In this document: positions 17,855 to 26,052 of the stretch, piece by piece
Layout: each line of letters opens with the position of its first letter
Numbering within the stretch: the first letter of the stretch is position 1
NCBI GenBank assembly: GCA_027618835.1
Contig: JAQCHZ010000022.1
Location: 1 to 40,606, forward strand
Length of the DNA: 40,606 nucleotides
Direction: 5' to 3'
From: Chloroflexota bacterium
GTDB lineage: Bacteria; Chloroflexota; Dehalococcoidia; Lucifugimonadales; Lucifugimonadaceae
The notes under the pieces: generated by a model
What the model saw: the letters and a program-made list of their open reading frames with translations, nothing else
What the model was told of the DNA's origin: nothing
Databases searched by the model: none
Made by a program: the position numbers and the translations under genes

Positions 17855-18745
17855 CTATTGAGCGATCAATGCGTTTGCTCTGCCAATCAGATTCTCTGGG
17901 TCTGGCGTGTATAGATACTCAACATCAGGTTCCAACTCTTCAAGATAAAGAATCTCTTTGGCATCACCTAATTGCACAGCCACAACGTAGCACGCCTTTT
18001 CGGGCAGACTGAAAAACACGTAGCCATCTTTATTCGTTGTCGATTTATCTAAGCCAGTCAGAACCGAAGTTGGGGCGATAGTCACCTCAGTATCAGTAAC
18101 AGGTTCTCCATCGAACCCAAGTACTTTCAGACTACCGGTATGGAGATTCGGGTCGCGTTCGTTCGTAAGATTCAAAATATTATCGGAATCGTCCGAATCG
18201 CTGTCGTCTATCATCAGATCAAGTACGTCCTGTTCAAACTCGCCCGCTTCTTTCGGGGTCATCCAATCAGCTCCATACTTCAGACGAAAGTACTCTTCGG
18301 GCGGGTTTGGCACCATGAATTTTGTGCCAAGAAAGTCGATCTCTTTTAGGTTTTCGTGCAGGCTCACCGGAATTTTCAGTACAGGCCACTGATAAATGCT
18401 GTCACCGATTATTCGGTAGCATGTCCAATCCATTTGAACACCCGATTTTTTCAGGTCGACGCTCATGTGCAATTCGCTGTCGATAACCTCAGCCGAGTAG
18501 CCATGTTTGCGGAATTCGGCGGCCGCCTGTTCAACGATTTCTTCAGTCAATCCATGCAAGCCAATGATCGACCCAATGTCGAGATCGTCATCCCATGGAA
18601 TGAACGCCTGATCTCGTACTGCGCCCAAACATGTACCATGTCTTAGGAAGAAGGCTAGTCCGAGCTGGTCGAGAATCTGCTTCGCTTCTTTTAGGAGCGT
18701 CTCAGCGGTAGTCATATTCATCGGTTCAAATACTGTTGAATTCAT
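17855..18745 (-). CDS. LicD-family phosphotransferase with C-terminal beta-rich domain
   Basis: Residues 33-57 carry the LicD/fukutin nucleotidyltransferase-fold signature: RHGTCLGAVRD, then FIPWDDDLDI with its metal-binding Asp cluster at 52-56. A second LicD element, EEYFRLKYGADWMTP, lies near 155. LicD proteins transfer phosphocholine or similar groups from CDP-alcohols to surface glycans. After an acidic linker of Asp/Ser residues there are about 100 extra residues. They include GSLKVLGFDGEPV, TTNKDGYVFFSLPEKACYVV and similar strands, resembling a carboxypeptidase-regulatory-like beta sandwich, an addition I do not recognise from LicD proteins. ATG at 18745 is preferred over TTG at 18757, which abuts AGGAG. 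It leads the cytidylyltransferase gene. Confidence 0.75.
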   Translation of the reverse strand: MNSTVFEPMNMTTAETLLKEAKQILDQLGLAFFLRHGTCLGAVRDQAFIPWDDDLDIGSIIGLHGLTEEIVEQAAAEFRKHGYSAEVIDSELHMSVDLKKSGVQMDWTCYRIIGDSIYQWPVLKIPVSLHENLKEIDFLGTKFMVPNPPEEYFRLKYGADWMTPKEAGEFEQDVLDLMIDDSDSDDSDNILNLTNERDPNLHTGSLKVLGFDGEPVTDTEVTIAPTSVLTGLDKSTTNKDGYVFFSLPEKACYVVAVQLGDAKEILYLEELEPDVEYLYTPDPENLIGRANALIAQ

Positions 18746-19027
18746 GACTGAGGTCAACTCCTAGTAGGTGCATCAAATTCGCCTGCGGTTGGGTCAACTC
18801 TTGAAGACGGGTTGCTCAATCATACAGAGATCGAGATCTTAGTCGCATTGCCGTGTGCCCACTTGACCGGTATCGATGTGACTTTCATCAATCGAAACGA
18901 CGATATACCTTCTGAAAGATGTCTTCTGGGTGCTTCGTGTAGGAATCTACGCCAGCAGCAATTCGTTACGTAATACGAGCGTATTTGCTGTTCGATATCG
19001 CACCTAAAACTTGAGAAATGGAACTCG

Positions 19028-20215
19028 ATGGTAGTAGACCTAAGCCCTATTCAGATATCGCCGTCCGAGCGCGAAATACTAAGCAAGATCGAACAGCTCA
19101 GCGCCAAATCAGGTTCTCACTCACCCAGCCTTGGAACAATTCAGCTGGTGATTCCAGAGATCAAAGTTGATATCGATGCTTGCTACCTGTCGAACCCGCT
19201 GGCGACCGACCTTTTCTGGTCTCATTTCAACGCCGATCTTCTCGCTGACCCTAACCATTTCAAAAGAATGCTTGAGGCATACCCGTCTCAGAACCGGGCT
19301 ATCGCAGAACGACTTTCTGGCGCACTAGGAATCGATTCAAATCGATTATTCATCACCAACGGTGCAACCGAGGCGATTCAAGCTGTACTCCACAACTATG
19401 CATCCCACATCCATATTTCAATTCCAACATTCTCGCCTTACTACGAGTTCGCTGGGCCTGGCACAGAGGTAACAAAATACCAGCTTGATCCTGCCAGTAA
19501 CTTTGCTGTAGATCCTGACGAATACGTACGTTCCGTTCTTCAAAGCGGCGCCGATACAGCTGTAATGATTTCGCCAAATAACCCCGACGGTTATGTGATC
19601 CCAGACAGCGATTTGGATTTCATTCTTTCAAAGCTACAGGGGCTCAAAACCATCATCGTTGATGAGAGTTTTATTCACTTCGATGATCGACCAACCCTTA
19701 GTGACCAATTGCCTACTTTGACCGGCATCACAGAGAAGTATCAAAACATCACGGTAGTAAAAAGCATGTCGAAGGATTTCGGCATCGCAGGAATTCGCGC
19801 CGGCTACGCAATCATGAATCCTGAACGTGTAATGGAGCTTTTGGTTCACGGGTATTTGTGGAACACCAGCGGGATCGCCGAATATTTCTTTGGACTGTTC
19901 GATCGTCCAGAGTTCTTAGCTGAATATCGCCAAGAATTAGCAACATACAAAACCTATATTGATAAGTTCACACAAAAGACGTCTGCATTCGATTTCGTGC
20001 AATGTTTCGATACCAGTGCCAATTTCCAACTGATGCAAATGCCGGCGGGTATTTCGGCTGAAATTGTCGCAGGCCTATTGCTTGCACGACACGGTATTTA
20101 CGCTCGAAGCTGTGGCGACAAAATCGGACTCAACGGCGAGTTCTTGAGGGTCGCCATTCGAACTGAATCTGAGAACACGAAAGTCCTCATTGCGCTCGAA
20201 GATATTTTGAGCTAA
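19028..20215 (+). CDS. PLP-dependent aminotransferase-fold enzyme, CobD/HisC-like
   Basis: This 395-residue class I/II fold-type I PLP enzyme has the substrate/cofactor loop SPNNPDGYVIP (about 183-193) and the PLP-pairing Asp in IIVDESFIHFDD (about 212). The Schiff-base Lys is K249 in KSMSKDFGIAGIRAGYA, and the carboxylate-binding Arg is in LRVAIRT (about 378). The C-terminal pattern ARSCGDKIGL resembles the RSC segment of the threonine-phosphate decarboxylase CobD as well as HisC. It could be a phosphoserine/phosphothreonine decarboxylase or an aminotransferase. It is divergent from the LicD-cytidylyltransferase pair and ends at a strong terminator. No histidine or cobalamin genes are nearby. 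Confidence 0.75.
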   Translation: MVVDLSPIQISPSEREILSKIEQLSAKSGSHSPSLGTIQLVIPEIKVDIDACYLSNPLATDLFWSHFNADLLADPNHFKRMLEAYPSQNRAIAERLSGALGIDSNRLFITNGATEAIQAVLHNYASHIHISIPTFSPYYEFAGPGTEVTKYQLDPASNFAVDPDEYVRSVLQSGADTAVMISPNNPDGYVIPDSDLDFILSKLQGLKTIIVDESFIHFDDRPTLSDQLPTLTGITEKYQNITVVKSMSKDFGIAGIRAGYAIMNPERVMELLVHGYLWNTSGIAEYFFGLFDRPEFLAEYRQELATYKTYIDKFTQKTSAFDFVQCFDTSANFQLMQMPAGISAEIVAGLLLARHGIYARSCGDKIGLNGEFLRVAIRTESENTKVLIALEDILS

Positions 20216-20235
20216 CACGGCCTTCAAGATCATAA

Positions 20236-20270
20236 AAAAAACGCCGACTCATTCCGAGTCGGCGTTTTTT
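20236..20270. terminator. Bidirectional rho-independent terminator
   Basis: A 15-base stem, AAAAAACGCCGACTC pairing with GAGTCGGCGTTTTTT around an ATTCC loop, lies between the convergent PLP enzyme and Ldh_2 genes. Its A and T runs let it act on both strands. Confidence 0.93.
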
Positions 20271-20294
20271 GTTTTCACATATTCGTAGAGATAC

Positions 20295-21380
20295 CTAAGG
20301 CATCGATACTCCGAGGTCAAGTTCTGAACTCATCGAGTTGAACCACTCAACGACCTCTTTGTGATACGGAATGCCATTTTCCTTGCGCAACACTGTTTCC
20401 TCGTGTTCTGGCAGCCCAGCGTAGTAGACACGATCATGACCCGGTGCGGGCTTCGTGTTCGCCAACTTGGTTAGCAGTTTGTCCATATCGGCTTTGAACT
20501 CGTCGACGTCGGTGAACGCATCGATGTTGAACGCCATGACGAAGAATGAGTAATTACGGTCGGCGATGAAACCGGGGCCATTTCCAGAGAGAATTCCCGA
20601 CATGATGTCGGCGATCGTCGCGAAGCCGTAACCCTTGTGTCCGCCGTTCTCACGAGTGCCACCGAACGGCAGCATGTTGAACGAACCAGACTCTGGCACA
20701 TCAACGGCTTCCATAATCGGTGAACCATCGAGATTTGCGATCCAACCAGGCTCCAGCTTAGAGCCAATTCGCCGAGTCAACGCCAGTTTGTTGGCAGCAA
20801 CCTGTGTGGTCGCAACATCGAATACAAACGGAGGCATCTTGTCGGCAGGGGCACCCCAGGCAATAGGCTGAGTTCCGAATGCAGGTTCCGCTCCGTTGGT
20901 AGGCACTTGAGCTCCACCACCGGCTGACACCATCGCCATTCCGACCATATCCTGTTCGATTGCCTGCATCACGTAGTAGGCAAGCATTCCAAAGTGCTTT
21001 GTGTTCTTGACGGCAACTGCGCCCATGCCGTGCTCACGAGCCTTCTCTATAGCAAGATTCATAGCGCGAGGACCAAGATGCAAACCGAGCCCTTCATCAC
21101 CATCCCATGTCGCAGTTACCGACGACTCTCGGAGCGTTTTGACGTCGGGACGAGGATTGTAAGTTCCTTCGCCATAACTTGCGATATAGGCTCGCAACAT
21201 GTTCGAAATACCGTGACTTTCGCATCCGCGTAAATCGCTGGTTAGCAGCACATCAGCACAGGATTCAGCCTCATCAGCCGGGAGACCCATCTTTTCGAAT
21301 ACGGCCTGGGTTCCGGCCCGAGCTTTCGCTTCTGAAACCAACACTTGATCTTTTTCTGGCACAAGAAAATGCTTGAGCAT
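20295..21380 (-). CDS. Malate/L-lactate dehydrogenase family (Ldh_2) oxidoreductase
   Basis: This 361-residue NAD(P)H-dependent enzyme belongs to the Ldh_2/MdhII family, unrelated to classical Rossmann lactate dehydrogenases. Family landmarks are SDLRGCESHG (about 49-58), the catalytic-type His in VKNTKHFGMLAYY, PTNGAEPAFGTQPIAWGAP, and FDVATTQVAANK. Members reduce 2-oxoacids such as malate, lactate, sulfolactate or ureidoglycolate precursors. The exact substrate is not visible. It is convergent with the PLP enzyme gene, and the terminator at 20236-20270 can serve both. Confidence 0.9.
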   Translation of the reverse strand: MLKHFLVPEKDQVLVSEAKARAGTQAVFEKMGLPADEAESCADVLLTSDLRGCESHGISNMLRAYIASYGEGTYNPRPDVKTLRESSVTATWDGDEGLGLHLGPRAMNLAIEKAREHGMGAVAVKNTKHFGMLAYYVMQAIEQDMVGMAMVSAGGGAQVPTNGAEPAFGTQPIAWGAPADKMPPFVFDVATTQVAANKLALTRRIGSKLEPGWIANLDGSPIMEAVDVPESGSFNMLPFGGTRENGGHKGYGFATIADIMSGILSGNGPGFIADRNYSFFVMAFNIDAFTDVDEFKADMDKLLTKLANTKPAPGHDRVYYAGLPEHEETVLRKENGIPYHKEVVEWFNSMSSELDLGVSMP

Positions 21381-21490
21381 CTGTTGAACTACCCTCTCAG
21401 CGTCCGATTAATTGGTGCCAATCTTGCACCTAAATACCGGCGGGATTCTACTCCCGAAAATAAGGCTTTGGCGCGAAGAATTAGGCAAGT

Positions 21491-22105
21491 TCAGTAAGTG
21501 ATGTAGAGGGTGGTCACTTCGTCATTGCTACCGTTGTTTATCTCGTTGATCTGATCCCAGATGTCGTCGATCAGACGATTGCCGAACCTGTACAGTCGAT
21601 CCAGCTCTGGTTGTTTCGCGTTTCGCTCATCTTCGAGCGCCTGGTACTCAGGATCGACGGTGTTAGCAGTCCATAAGACCTGCATTTCGGCATCAAGCGT
21701 ACGCTGTTCAACCTCAATAGCTCGCTGAAGCAGTTCGTACTCGCGGTTCTTTGCGTCGAACTATGCTTGAAGAACACTGGCATCGCCACCCGGCGCCCAA
21801 GGATCGTTCTGAGCAGCCCAAAGCGGCCCGAGTAGTTCCTCTTCAAGACGACGAAGCTCTTCGTTGAGATCTTGCATCTCCCGCTCTCGCGGTTCGATGT
21901 CGTTAACCCAGAGGTCGTTTATCTCGTTTTCGATCGGTCGTAATGTCTCGTCTTCGAATTCACGAAGCTCCCGACCGCCTGCGATCGCGCCACGGGCACC
22001 TTCAGTTGCAAGAATTTCGCAAGCCGAGAAAAATGCCATCAACAGCACCATGCTCAAGGTTGCAACGATTTTGAAAGACTTATTGCGAGTTCGCACTGCA
22101 GCCAT
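21491..22105 (-). pseudogene. Lipoprotein with coiled-coil body, interrupted by in-frame TAG
   Basis: The first part reads MAAVRTRNKS followed by a hydrophobic segment and the lipobox FFSAC (Cys 29). A charged, coiled-coil-like region with many Glu/Arg heptads follows (REREMQDLNEELRRLEEEL). At 21761-21763 an in-frame TAG ends it. The same frame continues as FDAKNREYELLQRAIEVEQ and on through QPELDRLYRFGNRL to a TGA at 21491-21493, in the same style. Without the TAG it would be an envelope lipoprotein of about 204 residues. GGTGGA lies six bases upstream of ATG 22105. I do not recognise the family. Either a recent nonsense mutation or readthrough explains it. Confidence 0.7.
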
Positions 22106-22351
22106 CTGTATTCCACCTATATTCGATGCCATATATAAGGCTTCGACAGAATCACCTTAATCCCCGACCGATCTGGTCCTTCAGCGATCTGCAATCTAAG
22201 TTAAAGGTGCTTTCTCAACTCTCTCTGAACGTTTCCTGTGAATTCGCTGAGAATTAGGTTTGCGCAGGGAGTGTTAGAGAGGCGGGCTGGTTGCCGGTCG
22301 TGAAACAGTTGTCGTCTAACAACGATTCTTCAGGCGTGAGCAGTGCGTTGG

Positions 22352-23638
22352 TCAATCTTGCACTGGCTCTTCAACAGAAAGATCGCTCTTAACGTGAACC
22401 AATAGCACCGATATTCCGCCCAGTGCGAATATGCCTGAAACGATCCAGAAAGAGGTTTCGTAGCTACCGGTGAGGTCGAAAAGGCTTCCCGCCAAAATTG
22501 GTCCAATTAAAACTGGAACCGTGGCTAGCACCATAGTCACTACACCCTGTATTGAGCCAAAGTTGCGGATGCCAAAGGTTTCCATTACTACTAACGACAT
22601 CAGTGGCCCGATTCCCCCGAAGCCAGCACCGAAATAGATGATCGCAGGCCATACGAGCGTCGAAGATCCGGCAAGGGTTACCAAGATCACTCCAGAAGAC
22701 ATGATTAATATTGCGATCACGAATGAGAGGCGAGCCGTTAATCGTTCACTGAGCAGACCCCAACTGACCTTGCTCGCCAGCGCTGTTCCTGCCAGCACAG
22801 TCAGTACAAGAGTAGCTTTCGACGAGCTCCATCCAACTGATTGCATGTGCGGAATAAGTTGCGTCATGAACGACGGATAGCTAAAGCCAGCGCAAGTCAC
22901 CCCTGCCAGAAGTAGCCAGAACTTCCGAGTGTTGATCGCCTCTCGCAACGAGTAATCACCGGAGCTAATGGCAGTTTCGTTGATTTGGGTTGAGCCATCT
23001 AATGCGGAATTCTCAGATACTGGAGCGCTGCGAACGATGAACCAAACAGCGACGGCGACGATCAACACTCCACCACCGATGATCGCGTATGCGAGTCGCC
23101 AGCCCTCTGTCTGTATCACCAGACTCATGAGGGGCACTCCGACGAGACCGAACACGTTATTGCCGGTTATCGCCGTCCCCATCATGCGACCTCGGGTCGC
23201 TGGGAACCACGTGCCTACTAGCTTCCCTATCGGCAAGAAAGTACCGGGGAATCCGATAGCCAATAAAGCACTGAGCGCGTACCACTGCCACAGTTCTGTC
23301 ATGCCAGCCCGCAAAAGAAACGAAGCGGCTACGATCAACAGCGATACGGTCATAATCACTCGGGATCCGTATTTGTCGACGCCCCAGCCAATTAGCGGGG
23401 ACAGCAGCCCAGATATAAGACCGATCGAAAGCGAGAGGTTTATCTGAGTCCGAGTCCAGCCGAATTCCTGTTCGAGCGGTTCGACGAACATGCCGAATCC
23501 GTACTGCGATCCGCCCGATGCGAACGCTGTCGTGAAAAACGACGCCCAAATGATCGCCCAACCTCGCGAAATAGGCCACGTTCTTTTATTTTCGGTCGAA
23601 ATTAGATCCCTCGATCTTGCTGATATTTGAAGGTACAT
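22352..23638 (-). CDS. MFS transporter, monocarboxylate/oxalate-like
   Basis: This 12-helix inner-membrane carrier has about 428 residues. TM1 begins at GWAIIWASFFTTAFASGG. The loop GWGVDKYGSRVIM is MFS motif A, and a long central cytoplasmic loop lies near residues 190-215. It belongs to the MCT/OxlT-like branch, as does the gene at 7790, so an organic acid is the likely substrate. ATG at 23638 is chosen; a TTG at 23719 opens the same frame but adds 27 non-conserved residues. The pyruvate/acetoin dehydrogenase E1 genes are divergent from it and could use an imported 2-oxoacid, which is speculative. Confidence 0.85.
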   Translation of the reverse strand: MYLQISARSRDLISTENKRTWPISRGWAIIWASFFTTAFASGGSQYGFGMFVEPLEQEFGWTRTQINLSLSIGLISGLLSPLIGWGVDKYGSRVIMTVSLLIVAASFLLRAGMTELWQWYALSALLAIGFPGTFLPIGKLVGTWFPATRGRMMGTAITGNNVFGLVGVPLMSLVIQTEGWRLAYAIIGGGVLIVAVAVWFIVRSAPVSENSALDGSTQINETAISSGDYSLREAINTRKFWLLLAGVTCAGFSYPSFMTQLIPHMQSVGWSSSKATLVLTVLAGTALASKVSWGLLSERLTARLSFVIAILIMSSGVILVTLAGSSTLVWPAIIYFGAGFGGIGPLMSLVVMETFGIRNFGSIQGVVTMVLATVPVLIGPILAGSLFDLTGSYETSFWIVSGIFALGGISVLLVHVKSDLSVEEPVQD

Positions 23639-23915
23639 GGTTCGGCAACCGCGTTGACGAACCAAAATTATCTTAGAGCGAAGACTAGCAAGAAAAGCGG
23701 TGTCCGAAACGGCAGCCAAGCTGCACTCCTGTCGACACCTTCGAGAAGACGTAATCCATTCATAAACCTCGAATCAACTTCGACGCACTGTTGATTCGCC
23801 ATCGACGGACTCTCTTTTACAAGCGTCATTGCCCTATACTCCGGTCTCCGACTTCCAGAGCAACCGGTTAAATCGGTTCACAATTTCGACCCATAGGCGA
23901 AACGGCTAACCTCAA

Positions 23916-24908
23916 ATGACAGCGAACATCTCTAAAGACACGCTAATGCTCATGCTTGAGCGAATGTGGCGAATACGTCATTTCGAACTGAAACTGACCG
24001 AAATGTATAACGCAGGCGAGGTCGGCGGAGTCCACCTTTACATCGGCCAAGAGGCAGTAGCCGTTGGTGCGTGTGCAGCCATGCGAGATTCTGACTACAT
24101 TGCTGGGAACCACCGATCACACGGTCACCCGATTGCGAAGGGTGCGAATCTAAAAAAGGCAATGGCCGAGATATTCGGGCGAATCGACGGGTACTGCAAG
24201 GGCAAGGGCGGTTCGATGCACCTTGCCGACTTCTCAGTAGGCATCTTGGGCGAATCTGGAATTGTCGCCTCATCGGTGCCGGTTGCTACCGGTGCTGCAC
24301 TCGCCGCAAAAATGCAGAAAATGGATTTCGTATCTGCCGTGTTCTTCGGCGACGGCGCGTCGAATCAGGGCGCTTGCCACGAGTCGATGAATCTCGCCTC
24401 GGTATGGGATCTACCGGTCATCTTTATTTGTGAGAACAATCAATACGCTGTGACAACGTCGTACAAAGACACGGTTGCTGTCGAGCACATTTCCGACAGG
24501 GCTCAGGCGTACAACATGCCGGGAGTGTTGGTTGACGGACAGGACGCCATTGCGATGTACGAAGCGATGACCCAGGCCGTCGAGCGTGCACGAGCCGGTG
24601 AAGGCCCTACGCTGATCGAGGCTCTTACCTACCGATTTGAAGATCACTCTCTAGGACTTGAGAAGATTCGTAAGTCGGAATATCGCGAAGACAGCGAAAT
24701 TGACGAATGGCGCCTTCGAGATCCGCTCGACCTGCTCACCAAGAGCATCGTAGATAGTGGAACCGCTACCCAAGCGGAATGCGATGCAATCAGCGCCGGT
24801 GCGCATGCCGAAGTAGAAGAAGCAGCCGTGTTCGCTCGCAACAGCCCGTTCCCTGACGAATCCGAGCTGTACAAGGACATGTTCGCCAGCGAAATGCCGG
24901 TCGTTTAA
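23916..24908 (+). CDS. 2-oxoacid/acetoin dehydrogenase E1 alpha subunit
   Basis: This 330-residue ThDP-binding alpha subunit has the opening MWRIRHFELKLTEMYNAGEVGG typical of the family. The His-rich NHRSHGHPIAKG and GKGGSMHLAD active-site elements follow. The ThDP/Mg motif runs from GDGASNQG (about 145) to CENNQYAV. With the beta subunit it decarboxylates a 2-oxoacid, or cleaves acetoin in AcoA-type enzymes, and passes the acyl group to an E2 lipoyl protein. Length and motifs fit AcoA/PdhA. No E2 or E3 gene lies in this window, so the partner must be elsewhere. The beta gene starts 81 bases downstream. Confidence 0.9.
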   Translation: MTANISKDTLMLMLERMWRIRHFELKLTEMYNAGEVGGVHLYIGQEAVAVGACAAMRDSDYIAGNHRSHGHPIAKGANLKKAMAEIFGRIDGYCKGKGGSMHLADFSVGILGESGIVASSVPVATGAALAAKMQKMDFVSAVFFGDGASNQGACHESMNLASVWDLPVIFICENNQYAVTTSYKDTVAVEHISDRAQAYNMPGVLVDGQDAIAMYEAMTQAVERARAGEGPTLIEALTYRFEDHSLGLEKIRKSEYREDSEIDEWRLRDPLDLLTKSIVDSGTATQAECDAISAGAHAEVEEAAVFARNSPFPDESELYKDMFASEMPVV

Positions 24909-24989
24909 CAGGTCTCGTTTACTGCCCGGATCACGAGCAACTCTCATTTCAACAACATCGATCGACAATACAATAATGGATAACAACTG

Positions 24990-25958
24990 ATGTCAGACAA
25001 AATGTTCATGCAGGCCTTAGGCATGGGAATCGCGGAAGAGATGCGAATAGACCCAAAGGTCTTTTTGATGGGCGAGGATGTGCGTGCCAGCGTTTACGGT
25101 GCAGCCAACGGACTCCACGATGAATTTGGCGACGAAAGAATCCTCAACACTCCTTTGTCTGAGAACGGATTCTTTGGCGCAGCAGTGGGTGCCGCAGCGG
25201 TCGGAATGCGACCGATTGTCGAAACCCTCACGAGCTTCATGTGGGTTGGAATGGACCAACTGGTTTCACAGGCTGCCAAGATGCGATACATGTTCGGTGG
25301 ACAGGCGACGTTACCCGTGGTGTACCGAGCAGTCATGTACTACGGCGGTGGATCTGCCGCCCACCACTCCGACCGGTCATATCCAGTGTTCATGAACATC
25401 GGCGGCCTAAAAGTTGTCTGCCCGGGTACACCTGCTGATGCGAAAGGTCTGATGAAGACCGCTATTCGTGACAATGACCCTGTGATCATGTTCGAGGATG
25501 GCACTCTACTGGCCACAAGGGGCGAGGTTCCTGACGATCCTGACTTCACAGTGCCTTTCGGCGTTGCGAACATCCTGCGTGAAGGTACAGATGTAACTGT
25601 CGTTGCAATTGCCGGGGCAGTCCCCCATGCTGTCGCTGCAGCTGAAGAGATGGCAAAAGAGGGCGTTTCTGTGGAGGTCCTAGACCCTCGTACGCTCGTA
25701 CCGCTCGATAAGAATGCAATCCTAAATTCGGTAGGCAAGACTGGCCGCTTGGTGGTCGCTGACCCCGCAGCGAAGGTCTGTAGCGCCGCCAGCGAAATCA
25801 TGTCGATAGTCGGTGAAGAAGCGTTCTGGGATCTCCAAGCGCCGATGCAGAAAGTCGCATCCCTACAGGTACACATTCCGTTCACCCCATCTCTTGAAAA
25901 ACTGGTTTACCCAACGAAGGACAAAATCGTCGAGGCGATCAAGAAAACTATGGGCTAG
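24990..25958 (+). CDS. 2-oxoacid/acetoin dehydrogenase E1 beta subunit
   Basis: This 322-residue beta subunit pairs with the gene just upstream. The N-terminal transketolase PYR-like domain carries FLMGEDVRASVYGAANGL and NTPLSENGFFGAAVGAA, which include the ThDP-activating Glu. YYGGGSAAHHSDRSYP follows, and a C-terminal transketolase-like domain follows GTDVTVVAIAGAV. GGA lies nine bases upstream of ATG 24990. With E1 alpha it forms an alpha2beta2 E1. AcoB and PdhB cannot be separated by eye, and missing E2/E3 neighbours keep this open. Confidence 0.9.
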   Translation: MSDKMFMQALGMGIAEEMRIDPKVFLMGEDVRASVYGAANGLHDEFGDERILNTPLSENGFFGAAVGAAAVGMRPIVETLTSFMWVGMDQLVSQAAKMRYMFGGQATLPVVYRAVMYYGGGSAAHHSDRSYPVFMNIGGLKVVCPGTPADAKGLMKTAIRDNDPVIMFEDGTLLATRGEVPDDPDFTVPFGVANILREGTDVTVVAIAGAVPHAVAAAEEMAKEGVSVEVLDPRTLVPLDKNAILNSVGKTGRLVVADPAAKVCSAASEIMSIVGEEAFWDLQAPMQKVASLQVHIPFTPSLEKLVYPTKDKIVEAIKKTMG

Positions 25959-26052
25959 AGAGCTGCATTTTGGCGCTGCCTAGCGGCGGTACTCAAAGTT
26001 TTGTAATCGAACTAAATCCGTCGAATAGACGCTTCAGCCACAGGGACACGAA

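Noticed and set aside
25340..25885. Minus-strand open frame opposite E1 beta
   Set aside because: It is rich in Ser/Thr/Ala as expected for an antisense shadow, and E1 beta is certain.
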